Below are positions 1 through 8,704 of a stretch of DNA of 64,000 nt, piece after piece; position 1 is the stretch's first letter, and every line of letters starts with the position of its first letter. The stretch covers positions 310,001 through 374,000 of the forward strand of contig CAWGMT010000025.1 in assembly GCA_963823675.1 (NCBI GenBank). The letters are read 5' to 3'. The stretch comes from CAWGMT01 sp963823675 (GTDB lineage: Bacteria > Planctomycetota > Planctomycetia > Isosphaerales > Isosphaeraceae). Below the pieces are notes generated by a model. That model saw only the letters and a list, made by a program, of their open reading frames with translations. It was not told the origin of the DNA and searched no databases. A program made the position numbers and the translations under genes.

Positions 1-589
1 GTGTATTGGGCTGGCCGCTTTCGCCTCCGGTGTCGGTGGCGTCGGGACCGCCGCCCTGCGCGATGAAATTCGAGCCCGTGCTCGTCAAGTTGGTGATGCG
101 GTTGAACAACTTGGTCGGAGTCGCATTGCCGTTAGTCGGTGAGGTGTAATAGCCGTCGTTGGTAAACTGCGTGATGCGAGCGACGGTATTCGTGGCCAGG
201 GGGACGGTCTGGCCATTGACGGTCGTGCTCTGGAAGAGCTGAAACGTCATGGGGCCGCTGAAGCTGTTGCTCGGAGTGGTCGGATCGGTATATGACACAT
301 TGACCGTCCAGAATGGTCCCTGGATGATCGAGGCGACGATATCGGGGTTGCTCGAAGTAACCGTGAAGGTCTGGGGGTCGCTGAAAGTCGTGGCGGCCAG
401 GATCGGCTGAACGTAACCCTGAAGCGAGGGAACTGTGAGGTTCGAAATCGGCTGTAACGAAGCCAGCAGGCGGCGATCCTCGAGGACCTCCACGGCCGGT
501 TGGCGGCTGGACCTGCGTCCTTGCCTGCTTTCGGTCTCCCTCTCCTGCCGTGACAACGGGGCGCGGCTCTTGCGAACTCGGTCCCTCAT
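1..589 (-). CDS. Cyclophilin-type peptidyl-prolyl isomerase, N-terminal part (cut by window edge)
   Basis: Read on the minus strand from an ATG at 587-589, preceded by a clear AGGAGG-type ribosome site, the frame is open to the window edge (196 codons). A basic N-terminus is followed at about residue 36 by VEVLEDRRLLAS, the LEDRRLL motif that marks exported planctomycete proteins. Near the edge the reading FNRIT...FIAQGGGPDATDTGGE matches the conserved F-x-R-V...F-x-I-Q-G-G-D-P...G-T-G-G segment of cyclophilins, so a proline isomerase domain begins here. The region between (residues 45-150) looks like an Ig-like or cadherin-like spacer. The likely role is extracytoplasmic protein folding. The C-terminus is outside the window, so further domains cannot be judged. 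Confidence 0.75.
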   Translation of the reverse strand, partial: MRDRVRKSRAPLSRQERETESRQGRRSSRQPAVEVLEDRRLLASLQPISNLTVPSLQGYVQPILAATTFSDPQTFTVTSSNPDIVASIIQGPFWTVNVSYTDPTTPSNSFSGPMTFQLFQSTTVNGQTVPLATNTVARITQFTNDGYYTSPTNGNATPTKLFNRITNLTSTGSNFIAQGGGPDATDTGGESGQPNT

Positions 590-928
590 CTCCTAACCTC
601 CTGCAACCGGCGGCGCTCTGATTTGAGAGCGTCACTCGTCCTGCTCACTCGGCGTGGAGTCTCCGTCCTGACTCCTTTCTGTATCGGTTGTATCGTTTTG
701 CTTGTTTAGGAGTGTCTCATTTTGCGGCTCGATCCGCAGATCCTGGACACGACGAGGCAGCCACCGCAGCCTTCCAGCCTTCCGAAACTCTCCAATCTAG
801 CAATGGCGCCGCGCATGGTGATTCGCGAGTGACGGCTCATGCCCCAAACCGGTGCCTTGGTTCGTGAGGCGACGGCTCCGTTGTTGTTGTGTTGCCAAGA
901 CTTGGAGGCGAGAACCGGACGGGAGTGG
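590..928. other. Intergenic region between divergent genes
   Basis: About 340 bases lie between the start of the isomerase gene and the promoter of the beta-helix kinase. Short open frames occur on both strands but none has a ribosome site, a recognisable motif or coding-like character. I see no repeat or RNA gene here. Confidence 0.5.
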
Positions 929-957
929 TTGACAGTGCGGATGGACCCGTCTATAGT
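929..957 (+). promoter_or_regulatory. Near-consensus sigma-70 promoter of the beta-helix kinase gene
   Basis: TTGACA at 929-934 and TATAGT at 952-957 are separated by exactly 17 bases, which is a near-perfect housekeeping promoter in a GC-rich background. It points to the kinase gene starting at 1032, leaving a leader of about 65 bases. Confidence 0.75.
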
Positions 958-1031
958 GACCGATGATCCGGAAGGATGCACACGTCTCCTGTCCCGTCTC
1001 ACATCGCGATTATTTCTTTTGAGCATGCTGC

Positions 1032-4000
1032 ATGGATGTATCGTTAGGGGACAAACCCGGGAAGATTGAGCACGAGTCGATGTTGATCCCCGAGCCGGCT
1101 AAACTTCGTGACGAACCAGGCCAAGTTCCATCCGACGCGAGGGTGGAGGTGGTGGGAGATCCCTCGAGCCTCGTCGTGTCGTCCGATTCGCCGACGGTCC
1201 TGCGGGCAGCGGGACCTGGTAGCTCGGGCCGTCCAACGGCTGGTCTGCCTTTCCAGGTTTCGCAGTATCCTTTGCCCGGGCCGGGAGATGTGATCGATTC
1301 CTTCGTGCTCGAGGCAGCGATCGGCGAGGGGGGGATGGGTGCGGTCTACCGGGCGCTGGATACCAAGCTCGAGCGTCATGTCGCTTTGAAGCTGCTTCCA
1401 CCCGATCAGGCGAATGACGGCGAAGTCGTCCAGCGCTTTTATCAGGAGGGACGGGCCGCCGCCCGGCTCGATGACGAGAACATCGCGAGGGTATTCAGCA
1501 TCGGCCAGGACGGCGTGTATCACTACATCGCATTCGAGTACATCGAAGGGTCAACCGTGCGCCAGCGGGTCGAGGCGCAGGGGGCCTTGCCGGTAGCCGA
1601 GGCGGTCAACATCGCCCTCCAGATCGCGGGCGCTTTGGTGCATGCCTCGCGGCGCGGAATCGTGCACCGGGATATCAAGCCCTCGAATATCATCCTCACT
1701 CCGCAAGGGCGGGCCAAGCTGGTCAACATGGGGTTGGCTCGCCGATTCGAGCGGGGAGCCGATCACGGCCTGACTCAGAGCGGAATGACGCTGGGGACAT
1801 TTGATTACATCAGCCCAGAACAGGCCCGCGACCCTCGTGACGTCGATGTCCGCAGCGACCTTTATTCACTGGGCTGCACCTTTTTTCATATGCTTACTGG
1901 GCGTCCGCCGTTTCCGGGCGGGACGGTGCTGCAGAAACTGATCCAACATCAGGAAGAGCCGCCCGCCGACGTTCGCGCGCTCAACCCGGCAGTGCCCGTC
2001 GAGCTGGCCACGATCATCAGCAAGCTCATGGCCAAGGACCGTGATCGTCGCTATCAATCGCCGGAACATCTGATGCGCGACTTGCTCGCCGTCGCCGGTT
2101 CGGTCGGGCTGGCGCCTCCACACCAGGTGCCTCCCCACTGGCTGGCCGACCTCCCGCGGTCGTCCTGGGAACATCACCTGGTCTGGCTGGTGCCGGCGTT
2201 GGGCTTTCTGGTCGTGGTCGCGGGACTGGTCTGGTGGGGACGAGAGCTGACCAGGCCCGCGACGCGTTCGTCGACGTTCCCGACCGGGGTCGCGGCGGTC
2301 CGCCTCGCGGAGCCCGGTCGCTCGTCCGCGCCGGAAGCGAGCCCGGCGGCGGGCTCGGCGGCGGAGAGCGGCCTCGAGCCGGCGAAGGCCCTTGCCGCCA
2401 ACTCGCGCAACATTCCGGTGAGCTCCAACGAAGACCTGCTGGAAATCGTGGCGACCGCGCCCCGACGGTCGGTGATTATCCTGGCCGACGACGGTCCTTA
2501 CTGGCTGGGAAGGCGAGCGTGGTCGCAATCGCAACGGTCGCCGGCGCCGCTTTCCAATCTGGACCTGACGATCAAGGCGGAGACCGGTGTTCGGCCCCTG
2601 GTGAAGCTCGCCGGCGAGACCCTGCGCTCGGAGGAGCGCCCGACCGCCCTGCTGCATTTTGTTGGAGGCCGCCTGTCGATCGAAGGGATCGAGTTCGAGC
2701 TGGACGCCATCCTGCCCGAAGAGCGCGTGGCCGCGATCAGGGCCGACGGTACCGAGCTCACGGTGCGTGGCTGCTTGTTTCGAAGGACGAATTCCCGCGA
2801 CGGCCGCAACGTGGCCGCGCTCGAGGTGCGGTCAGACCCACGCCCGGCGACCGCGGCCGAGCGGCTCCACATCGCGGGGGAACGGCCGCCGGCCGTTCTG
2901 ATTGACGCCTGCCACTTCGACGGCGGCCAGACTGCGATTCTCGCCCAGGGAGCCGCCGAGGTCGTGTTTCGCGATTGCACTCTGGGGCCGGGCGAACCCT
3001 CGGTCTGGTTCGATAACACGCGTTCGTCCGTTCCGGTGCCAGCCGAGCTCCGCCTTATTCATACAAGCATCCTGGCAGGCTCGGAGCCGGTTTTTCGGTT
3101 CGATGGCAGCCAGGCTCGCGTGTGGGTCGACGAGAGCACGATCGCCTCGGCCGGCCGAACAACTGCGACGCTGGTGACGGTCGACAATCCGCGGAACCTG
3201 AGCTGGCGGGGCCGGTATAACCTCTATTCCCAGATCGGGCTCTACCTGACGAGCCCGGGCGCCGAGGGTCGCACCGAACAGATCGACCAGTTTGCGCGCT
3301 GGTGCGAGACCGCCAATGAGCTGCGCGAGACTGGTAGCCAGGTCTGGCCCGATTCCGTTTGGGAGTCGCCCGACCCGCTTCAGTCGCTCCTGGTGCAGAG
3401 GGACAACCCGACTCGCGTCTTTCTCCTGGCCCCCACAATTACAGCCCAGACCGATGTGGGTGCGCGCCTGGGCCCGTTCGGCTCGAGTCTCAAGAACGTG
3501 CATGTGGCCCACCGCGCGGGCCCGAGACGAGACGAATTCGCCGAGCCAACCGGACGCAAGCCTCTCGATGAGCGGCTCGCGGCCGAGTCGGATGCGTCCA
3601 GGGATAAAACCCCCGCCCGCGTCACCCCCGCCGATTCCCGGCCGGAGGCGGGCACGCCTTCCAGCGAGCCGGCGGCGCCGGTGGACGCCTCGGCATCGGT
3701 GGGAGAGCCGGCAACCATGCCGACCATGCCACCGATGCCGCCCCCCGCGGTCGCCCAGGCAGAAGGCGAATCTTCAACCGAGCCCGGCACCGACCCGCCC
3801 GCGGGCGTGGCTGGGTCGCGCCGCGAGGAACCCGCGCCAGCCTCACGCGCAATCGCCGAACCGGATCGATCGGAGCGCAGCAGACCCGCGGTTTCCGAGG
3901 ATGAAGATGTTATTCGCGGCACCGAGCAATTCTTGACCATGTTCCAGCGGCTCGGCAGCCATGGCGGTACTCTGAGGATCGCCGCGGGAGCCGATCTGGA

Positions 4001-5042
4001 GCTGCCGACCATCGTCGTCCAGGGCCTCGCGCGTTACCACCTGCTGGCAGCCCCCGGCGCGAGCCGGCCGCGCTTGCGGTACAAGCCACAAGAGGCCGCC
4101 GTTCGCTCGCCGTTCGACTGGTCGGTCCTCTTTAATCTCCGGTCCGGTTCGCTCCACTTGCAGGGCCTGGACCTGGTGGTGAACGACGCCGAACCGCCGC
4201 GGGCTGACCGGATGGCGGTAGTCGGGTTACTTCCGGGCGCCGAACTCTCAATGGCCGATTGCACCGTCACACTCGCCGTAAGCCGGCCCGATGACGCCGC
4301 CTTCGTGGTCGAACCCCCGCTCGGCCCTCCCAAGAAGAGCTCATCCGCCGGGGCCAGAGGCGATATAGGCGCGACTCGAGGCGCGAGTATCAGCTTGCGC
4401 GACTGCTTCCTGCGGTCCGGGGGAGATGGGATCGCCGTGGCGTCAAGCCGCAAGCTCGAGCTCGAGCTCACCAACGTCCTCTTCTGTACGGAGGGCACAC
4501 TGCTACACGTCGCCGGCGGCCCGCGGCACAAGCGGAGCGACGCCCCGGCCGTGAGGGCCCGGATCGAACAGGTGACCGCGCAGGTCAAAGGCGGTCTCAT
4601 CCATCTCGACAGCACACCAGAGGAGCCCGAGTTGGCCACAGTCGGCATCGTCGTCGAGAACTCGATCATGAGCACCGCCAAACGCGACGAGCCCCTCTTC
4701 CGCTTGAACAGCCGCGAACCGACCGACGATCTCGGCGATAAGGTTCGGTGGGAAGGTCGCAAAGTCGCCTACGATCAAATCAAGACGTATCGCCGCGACG
4801 AAGTCGTTCAGACCGGCGCCAAACCGCGGATCTACGACCGCGACGACTGGCTCAGCGCCTTCTTGCCCAAGGACGAATCGCCCATGCCGGGCGACGTCAA
4901 GTTCCTGCACGAGACCGAACCGTCCAGGGCAGCCTGGAAGCTCGAACGCGACGACCTCCGCCTCGCCCCCGGTAGCTCGATGGCCACCGACGGCCCCGAT
5001 CTGAGCCGGATCCCCCAGGCGCCGCCCATGGGCGATTTCTGA
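1032..5042 (+). CDS. Large membrane Ser/Thr kinase-like protein with beta-helix C-terminal region; DFG aspartate replaced
   Basis: This 1336-residue protein begins with a disordered segment. A Hanks-type kinase domain spans about residues 86-350: glycine loop GEGGMGAV, lysine in VALKLL, and HRDIKPSN with the catalytic Asp at residue 214. A single transmembrane helix (about 383-402) is followed by two large regions rich in repeated L-x-I-x-G-x-x-F/L segments (for example LSIEGIEFELD and LHLQGLDLVVND) typical of right-handed beta-helix proteins, separated by a Pro/Ala/Glu-rich linker. The odd point is the magnesium-binding DFG motif, which reads NMG at residues 232-234. The protein may be a pseudokinase or have altered catalysis. 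The extracytoplasmic beta-helix could bind a polysaccharide ligand (inference). Its stop lies two bases from the end of the convergent ParE gene. Confidence 0.85.
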   Translation: MDVSLGDKPGKIEHESMLIPEPAKLRDEPGQVPSDARVEVVGDPSSLVVSSDSPTVLRAAGPGSSGRPTAGLPFQVSQYPLPGPGDVIDSFVLEAAIGEGGMGAVYRALDTKLERHVALKLLPPDQANDGEVVQRFYQEGRAAARLDDENIARVFSIGQDGVYHYIAFEYIEGSTVRQRVEAQGALPVAEAVNIALQIAGALVHASRRGIVHRDIKPSNIILTPQGRAKLVNMGLARRFERGADHGLTQSGMTLGTFDYISPEQARDPRDVDVRSDLYSLGCTFFHMLTGRPPFPGGTVLQKLIQHQEEPPADVRALNPAVPVELATIISKLMAKDRDRRYQSPEHLMRDLLAVAGSVGLAPPHQVPPHWLADLPRSSWEHHLVWLVPALGFLVVVAGLVWWGRELTRPATRSSTFPTGVAAVRLAEPGRSSAPEASPAAGSAAESGLEPAKALAANSRNIPVSSNEDLLEIVATAPRRSVIILADDGPYWLGRRAWSQSQRSPAPLSNLDLTIKAETGVRPLVKLAGETLRSEERPTALLHFVGGRLSIEGIEFELDAILPEERVAAIRADGTELTVRGCLFRRTNSRDGRNVAALEVRSDPRPATAAERLHIAGERPPAVLIDACHFDGGQTAILAQGAAEVVFRDCTLGPGEPSVWFDNTRSSVPVPAELRLIHTSILAGSEPVFRFDGSQARVWVDESTIASAGRTTATLVTVDNPRNLSWRGRYNLYSQIGLYLTSPGAEGRTEQIDQFARWCETANELRETGSQVWPDSVWESPDPLQSLLVQRDNPTRVFLLAPTITAQTDVGARLGPFGSSLKNVHVAHRAGPRRDEFAEPTGRKPLDERLAAESDASRDKTPARVTPADSRPEAGTPSSEPAAPVDASASVGEPATMPTMPPMPPPAVAQAEGESSTEPGTDPPAGVAGSRREEPAPASRAIAEPDRSERSRPAVSEDEDVIRGTEQFLTMFQRLGSHGGTLRIAAGADLELPTIVVQGLARYHLLAAPGASRPRLRYKPQEAAVRSPFDWSVLFNLRSGSLHLQGLDLVVNDAEPPRADRMAVVGLLPGAELSMADCTVTLAVSRPDDAAFVVEPPLGPPKKSSSAGARGDIGATRGASISLRDCFLRSGGDGIAVASSRKLELELTNVLFCTEGTLLHVAGGPRHKRSDAPAVRARIEQVTAQVKGGLIHLDSTPEEPELATVGIVVENSIMSTAKRDEPLFRLNSREPTDDLGDKVRWEGRKVAYDQIKTYRRDEVVQTGAKPRIYDRDDWLSAFLPKDESPMPGDVKFLHETEPSRAAWKLERDDLRLAPGSSMATDGPDLSRIPQAPPMGDF

Positions 5043-5043
5043 C

Positions 5044-5385
5044 TCACTCTTCTTCATCGCCGTTAGCCGTGGCGTCGAGGATCCTCCCGACGTCCCTGGC
5101 CCCGTGCAGTACCCTTACAAGCTCGATCCGGTCGTCGAATGTCTGGTAAAAGAGGAGGTACCGTTTGAACTTCGAAACGGGCAATGAGCGCAGCCCGGCG
5201 AGCCGGGGATTACTTGTCTGATGCGGAACCCCGATTCCGGGGGACTCGGCGATGAGGGCGAGCGTTGTGTCAACGGCGTCCAGGAACCGGTCCGCCGTCT
5301 CAAGACTCCGTTGGTCGCCGAGATATGCATAATAGATGATGAGGTCACGCTCGGCGCGCGGAAGCTTGACAATTGCGCGACTCAT
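5044..5385 (-). CDS. parE: ParE/RelE-family toxin
   Basis: This 113-residue protein has the ParE/RelE fold signatures: a helical start (AERDLIIYYAYLGDQRSLETADRFLDAVD), a central P-G-I-G-V-P-H, and the terminal strand pattern YLLFYQTFDDRIELVRVLHGARDV. Known relatives poison DNA gyrase (ParE) or cleave mRNA on the ribosome (RelE); the closest pattern here is ParE. It starts inside the last codons of the antitoxin gene (four-base overlap), so the two are translationally coupled in the order antitoxin then toxin. The C-terminal tail ends in acidic residues. Family assignment is secure; the exact target is not. Confidence 0.88.
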   Translation of the reverse strand: MSRAIVKLPRAERDLIIYYAYLGDQRSLETADRFLDAVDTTLALIAESPGIGVPHQTSNPRLAGLRSLPVSKFKRYLLFYQTFDDRIELVRVLHGARDVGRILDATANGDEEE

Positions 5386-5651
5386 TTGCGACGACGCTTC
5401 CGCTCCGTGATCAGCTTCGTTCCCTCTCGCCGAATATGGTCGAAATCCGTTTTGGCCAGCGGCGTGCCGGGGCCCGAGTCGAGCCCTTCCAGAAGCAGGG
5501 CGTCGAGCCGTTCCTGCTTCGCGGTTCGCTCCTGCTCTTCTCGGATCATGGCCCTGAGATATTCGCTCACCGTGCCAAAACCCTTTTGGGCAGCCTGTTC
5601 CTCGACGAAGGCTTTCATTTCGTCCGGGAGTGAGATGTTCATCGTGGCCAT
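5382..5651 (-). CDS. parD: ParD-type ribbon-helix-helix antitoxin
   Basis: The product (89 residues from the ATG at 5651) begins MATMNISLPDEMKAFVEEQ, the typical ParD N-terminus that forms the DNA-binding ribbon and first helix, and continues with GFGTVSEYLRAMIREEQ. The C-terminal half, which would wrap the toxin, is charged and ends in a run of Arg/Lys. I prefer the start at 5651 because an AGGA ribosome site lies 8 bases upstream; the upstream in-frame ATG at 5666 would sit almost on the predicted transcription start. The antitoxin neutralises the adjacent ParE and probably represses the shared promoter. Confidence 0.88.
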   Translation of the reverse strand: MATMNISLPDEMKAFVEEQAAQKGFGTVSEYLRAMIREEQERTAKQERLDALLLEGLDSGPGTPLAKTDFDHIRREGTKLITERKRRRK

Positions 5652-5675
5652 CGTTTCATTCCTCATCCGCCCAAT

Positions 5676-5705
5676 ATTCTACCCTTCTTTGACAAACTCT
5701 GCCAA
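5676..5705 (-). promoter_or_regulatory. Promoter of the parDE operon
   Basis: On the minus strand TTGGCA (5700-5705) and TAGAAT (5676-5681) are spaced by 18 bases and sit about 25 bases upstream of the parD start. ParD-type antitoxins usually bind this position. Confidence 0.55.
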
Positions 5706-5715
5706 GATCGGCTTT

Positions 5716-6921
5716 TCAGATTCCAACTACCAGCGCCTCAACCAGTTTCTTCGTCGTTGATAGGTCCCCCTCGGTCAGGCATTGGCGCGCTCGCTCGAGG
5801 GCCTCCACATGGCTGGTCCGAAACGGAACGCCGGCTCCCGGGTTGGGCGCGTTGGGAACCAAGCCACGAACGATCTCGGCGCACAGCTCGGCGATCCCAT
5901 CGCCCCGTTCGGCCGAAACCGTCACCACCAACTTCGTCCCCACACGCAAGTCAACCGTTTCCCACGCAGCCGGCAGGTCCGATTTATTCGCGACCAGGAT
6001 GGCGCGACCGATCGAAGGAACTAGCTCCCGATCGATGGGCTGGAGCGGCTCGGACCGGTCGAGCACCAGCAGGATGAGGTCGGCCTCGGCCTGTTCCCGG
6101 CGCGACCGAGCAATTCCCTCGGCTTCGATCGGGTCGGCGGCGGCGCGCAGGCCGGCCGTGTCCGCCAATTCGATCGGCCAGCCTCCCAGCGCCGCGCTCA
6201 GGGTGACGACGTCGCGCGTCGTGCCCGGCGTGGGGTCAACGATCGCCCGGGTGAATCCGGCCATCGCATTGAGCAACCGGCTCTTGCCCACATTGGGGCG
6301 GCCGGCGATCACGACCTTCCAGCCCGCCAGCAGCCGCAAGCCGACGGCGGAGCGGCCGATCAGTTCGTCCAGGCACAGCAGGGCCGGCGTCGTCGATTGA
6401 TCCGGATCGATCAGGCTGGTCAAGTTGGTGAGCTCGCGGCGCAGGCGTCCTTGCGCTTGTTCAAGGAGGATTTCCGCAGTCGCAAGCGTTGGGGCACGGC
6501 ACAGGTCGAAAGTGGCCTCGGCCGCGATCGCGTCGCCGGTTCCGGTTTCGACGAGAAGGGCGGGATTAGAGCGCACCGCTCCGGCCTGCTCGAGCGCAAC
6601 GATCACCATCTCGACCGCGGCGGAGCCACCGTGGCACTGAAGCTCGAGGGCGGGAGGTTGCTCATCAAGCACGATGGCCACAACCTCGTCGCCCGTGCCC
6701 CGTCCGATGCGGCCGAGGCGGATGCGGCCGGGGGCGGTGCGTGCCAGGCCGACTCCGCGGTGGGGCCGGAAGACCGCGTCGGCGACGCGGACCGAGCCTG
6801 GTCCTGCCACGCGCACCACGGCAATCGCACCCCGGCCGGCCGAAGTCAGCAAGCTTACACGTGGCCTGTTCGTGATCGCCTCGCCTCGCGGCTCGGCCGC
6901 AGCCGCTTCGTTGCTCGTCAA
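5716..6921 (-). CDS. mnmE: MnmE/TrmE-family GTPase lacking the C-terminal cysteine motif
   Basis: This 401-residue protein has the MnmE layout. The N-terminal tetrahydrofolate-binding part contains RVSLLTSAGRGAIAVVRVAG and LELQCHGGSAAVE, a helical domain follows, and a G domain is inserted with GRPNVGKS (P-loop), GTTRDVV (switch I), DTAG (G3) and NKSD (G4). MnmE with MnmG modifies the wobble uridine of certain tRNAs. Family members usually have about 450 residues and end in C-(I/L/V)-G-K, whose Cys is needed for the reaction. Here the protein stops at LVEALVVGI, so that motif is absent. The start is a TTG (6919-6921) overlapping the stop of a possible small upstream frame. No MnmG gene is nearby. 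Confidence 0.82.
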   Translation of the reverse strand: MTSNEAAAAEPRGEAITNRPRVSLLTSAGRGAIAVVRVAGPGSVRVADAVFRPHRGVGLARTAPGRIRLGRIGRGTGDEVVAIVLDEQPPALELQCHGGSAAVEMVIVALEQAGAVRSNPALLVETGTGDAIAAEATFDLCRAPTLATAEILLEQAQGRLRRELTNLTSLIDPDQSTTPALLCLDELIGRSAVGLRLLAGWKVVIAGRPNVGKSRLLNAMAGFTRAIVDPTPGTTRDVVTLSAALGGWPIELADTAGLRAAADPIEAEGIARSRREQAEADLILLVLDRSEPLQPIDRELVPSIGRAILVANKSDLPAAWETVDLRVGTKLVVTVSAERGDGIAELCAEIVRGLVPNAPNPGAGVPFRTSHVEALERARQCLTEGDLSTTKKLVEALVVGI

Positions 6922-7112
6922 GTATGCCCTCCAAGTTTACCGCCGCTGCTTCGATAAACGACCCCGGGGGATCGAATCTTGATCTTGCTCCCGCTCCTGA
7001 TTCTCTTCCGTACCTTATCTTCGTCGATCTTGAAGTAGTCGTCACGCGGAGCGTGATGAATACTAACTCTTTCTCCTCCGATCAGTCCGCGCAGGTCAAC
7101 CTCCCGTGCCAT
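6918..7112 (-). CDS. Possible small basic protein upstream of the MnmE-like gene
   Basis: A 64-codon frame starts with MAREVDLRGLIGG and ends in a stop that overlaps the TTG start of the MnmE-like gene (TTGA). Its sequence is rich in Lys/Arg (KVRKRIRSGSKIKIRS) and I do not recognise a family. The overlap suggests translational coupling, but base composition here is lower in GC than in neighbouring genes and no ribosome site stands out. It may be a leader peptide or not coding at all. Confidence 0.28.
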   Translation of the reverse strand: MAREVDLRGLIGGERVSIHHAPRDDYFKIDEDKVRKRIRSGSKIKIRSPGVVYRSSGGKLGGHT

Positions 7113-7375
7113 GGTTGAGCGATCGCCAGATGCCGCTTCTGAATCGACTTGCACAATTCCGGGAGGGCGAGCCTCCCGGCGAGCCATTCTCCAAGGCGGC
7201 TCGGACGGAGCCTCGTCCTCCCAGGATCACGGTAGCCCATTTAGCGGTCCCGTTGACCTTGAGGAATTTAGCGGTACCACCACGGTTACAGGAAGGTTCG
7301 CTCGGATGCCGATTGATGAGGGCAGCGGATCTAGGGGCCGCATGGGTTCGTTCGAAACAACTTGGGAGGACTGCC

Positions 7376-7762
7376 GTGCACGCAACTGTTGTCACAATGC
7401 TGATGACCCTCGCGAGCCTGGGTTGTTACAATAAGGAAGACGACGAGGTGAACGCCGCGCCGGCGGTGAGCGCCTCCCCCATGGAGGGCGACCTGGGTCC
7501 CGACGCTAATGCCGGTGCCATCGCCGCCCCGATGGTTGATCCACCGCCGAACTTTGCCGGACCTCCTCCCGTCAGCCACGCTCCGGGGCCTGACCACTCT
7601 GTCGGCCACATTTTCTACGAGACGTTGTACAGCTTCTTCCATGGTCACGACGACGATGTGATGACAGCCAAGGAAATCGAGTCGGCATTTTATTCGGGGG
7701 CCTACAGCGGCGTGAACGAGTATTCGCCGTCTGCCGTGCTAAGCTCCGATGCGCCGCGATAG
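7376..7762 (+). CDS. Small putative lipoprotein, function unknown
   Basis: Translation from a GTG at 7376, preceded by GGGAGGA at 7364-7370, gives 128 residues. The N-terminus (VHATVVTMLMTLASLGCYN) is hydrophobic and ends in a Cys, resembling a short lipoprotein signal, although the -3 residue is not ideal for a lipobox. The mature part is low in complexity (Pro/Ala) and then has an aromatic segment, GHIFYETLYSFFHGHDDD, and an acidic/His stretch. A longer in-frame extension upstream lacks coding character. No function can be assigned. Confidence 0.55.
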   Translation: MHATVVTMLMTLASLGCYNKEDDEVNAAPAVSASPMEGDLGPDANAGAIAAPMVDPPPNFAGPPPVSHAPGPDHSVGHIFYETLYSFFHGHDDDVMTAKEIESAFYSGAYSGVNEYSPSAVLSSDAPR

Positions 7763-7825
7763 CCAGCCGTTTTCCGAAGTGGTATCTCTGGGATTGTATG
7801 GGGCTGTTGCGCCCATGAAAGGGCT

Positions 7826-8701
7826 TTAGTTCAGGTCGCGGTCATCTTCGCAGGGCGTTGCTCTTGGGGTGGTATGTCGCTGCCCCGACGGGGCGAGAAT
7901 TTGCAGGTTGCTTCCGTGACTTCGACAACTCCTCGCGGACGCCTCATCCCGCTCGAAGCGCGACCTGCGCAGCGCCTTGAGGATCAGGTCGGGCTCGACC
8001 CGTGTGTCGTAGCCGCTGATCTCGGCCGCCAGGCGTTCGGCGTCTCCGCCCGTCCAGACGACCCATGGAGACCCCCCCAGATCCGCGACCTGGCGGAAGA
8101 TCAGCTCGCGAATCGCGCCGACGGTTCCCCAGAATACGCCTGCCTCGAGGGAATCGCGAGTTCCCCGGCCCCAGGAGGGCGAGACTTCCGACAGCGTGAT
8201 CAGCGGTAGCTGGGCTGTAAAGTGATGCAGCGACCGGGCTGCCAGGCCGAGGCCCATGGCGATGGCGCCGCCTTGCCAGACACCTCGCGCGGTGACGCGC
8301 TCGACGGTGATGGCCGTCCCGCACATGATGACTAACCCCGGGCGGCCCTGCGGCATGAGCTGGACGGCCCCGTAGACAGCCAAGGCTCGGTCGGATCCTC
8401 CCGACTCGGCGCCTTCGACGTCCTTCGCGACCGGCACCGCCGCCGCCGATCCAATCCATCGGATCGCGTCGATATTGTGCGATTCCAGGAACGCTGCCAG
8501 CCGTTCCGCGACCGGCGGATTGACGGATGAGACGGCCCACGACGATCCGGCCGCGGCCAGCGATTTCCAGCGGTTCCAGGCGTCGGCCCACGCCGCAGGA
8601 TCGTCGACCGGAAGGGCGATCCGTTCCACCAGCGTGCCGGACTCGTCAATCCGGCCCCACTTCAGGCGACTGTTCCCAAGGTCGGCCACGACGCGCAGCA
8701 C
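7826..8701 (-). CDS. coaX: Type III pantothenate kinase
   Basis: The protein catalyses the first step of coenzyme A synthesis, ATP-dependent phosphorylation of pantothenate. The N-terminus VADLGNSRLKWGRI is the D-x-G-N-(S/T)-R-x-K-W phosphate-binding motif of the CoaX (ASKHA-fold) family. SGGSDRALAVYGA and CGTAITVE are the expected second and third motifs. It starts three bases after the obgE stop and so is in one operon with obgE and probably rpmA. The family usually has about 255 residues; this one has 291, with about 40 extra C-terminal residues of low-complexity character that may be read-through of a lost stop. Confidence 0.9.
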   Translation of the reverse strand: MLRVVADLGNSRLKWGRIDESGTLVERIALPVDDPAAWADAWNRWKSLAAAGSSWAVSSVNPPVAERLAAFLESHNIDAIRWIGSAAAVPVAKDVEGAESGGSDRALAVYGAVQLMPQGRPGLVIMCGTAITVERVTARGVWQGGAIAMGLGLAARSLHHFTAQLPLITLSEVSPSWGRGTRDSLEAGVFWGTVGAIRELIFRQVADLGGSPWVVWTGGDAERLAAEISGYDTRVEPDLILKALRRSRFERDEASARSCRSHGSNLQILAPSGQRHTTPRATPCEDDRDLN

Positions 8702-8704
8702 CGC

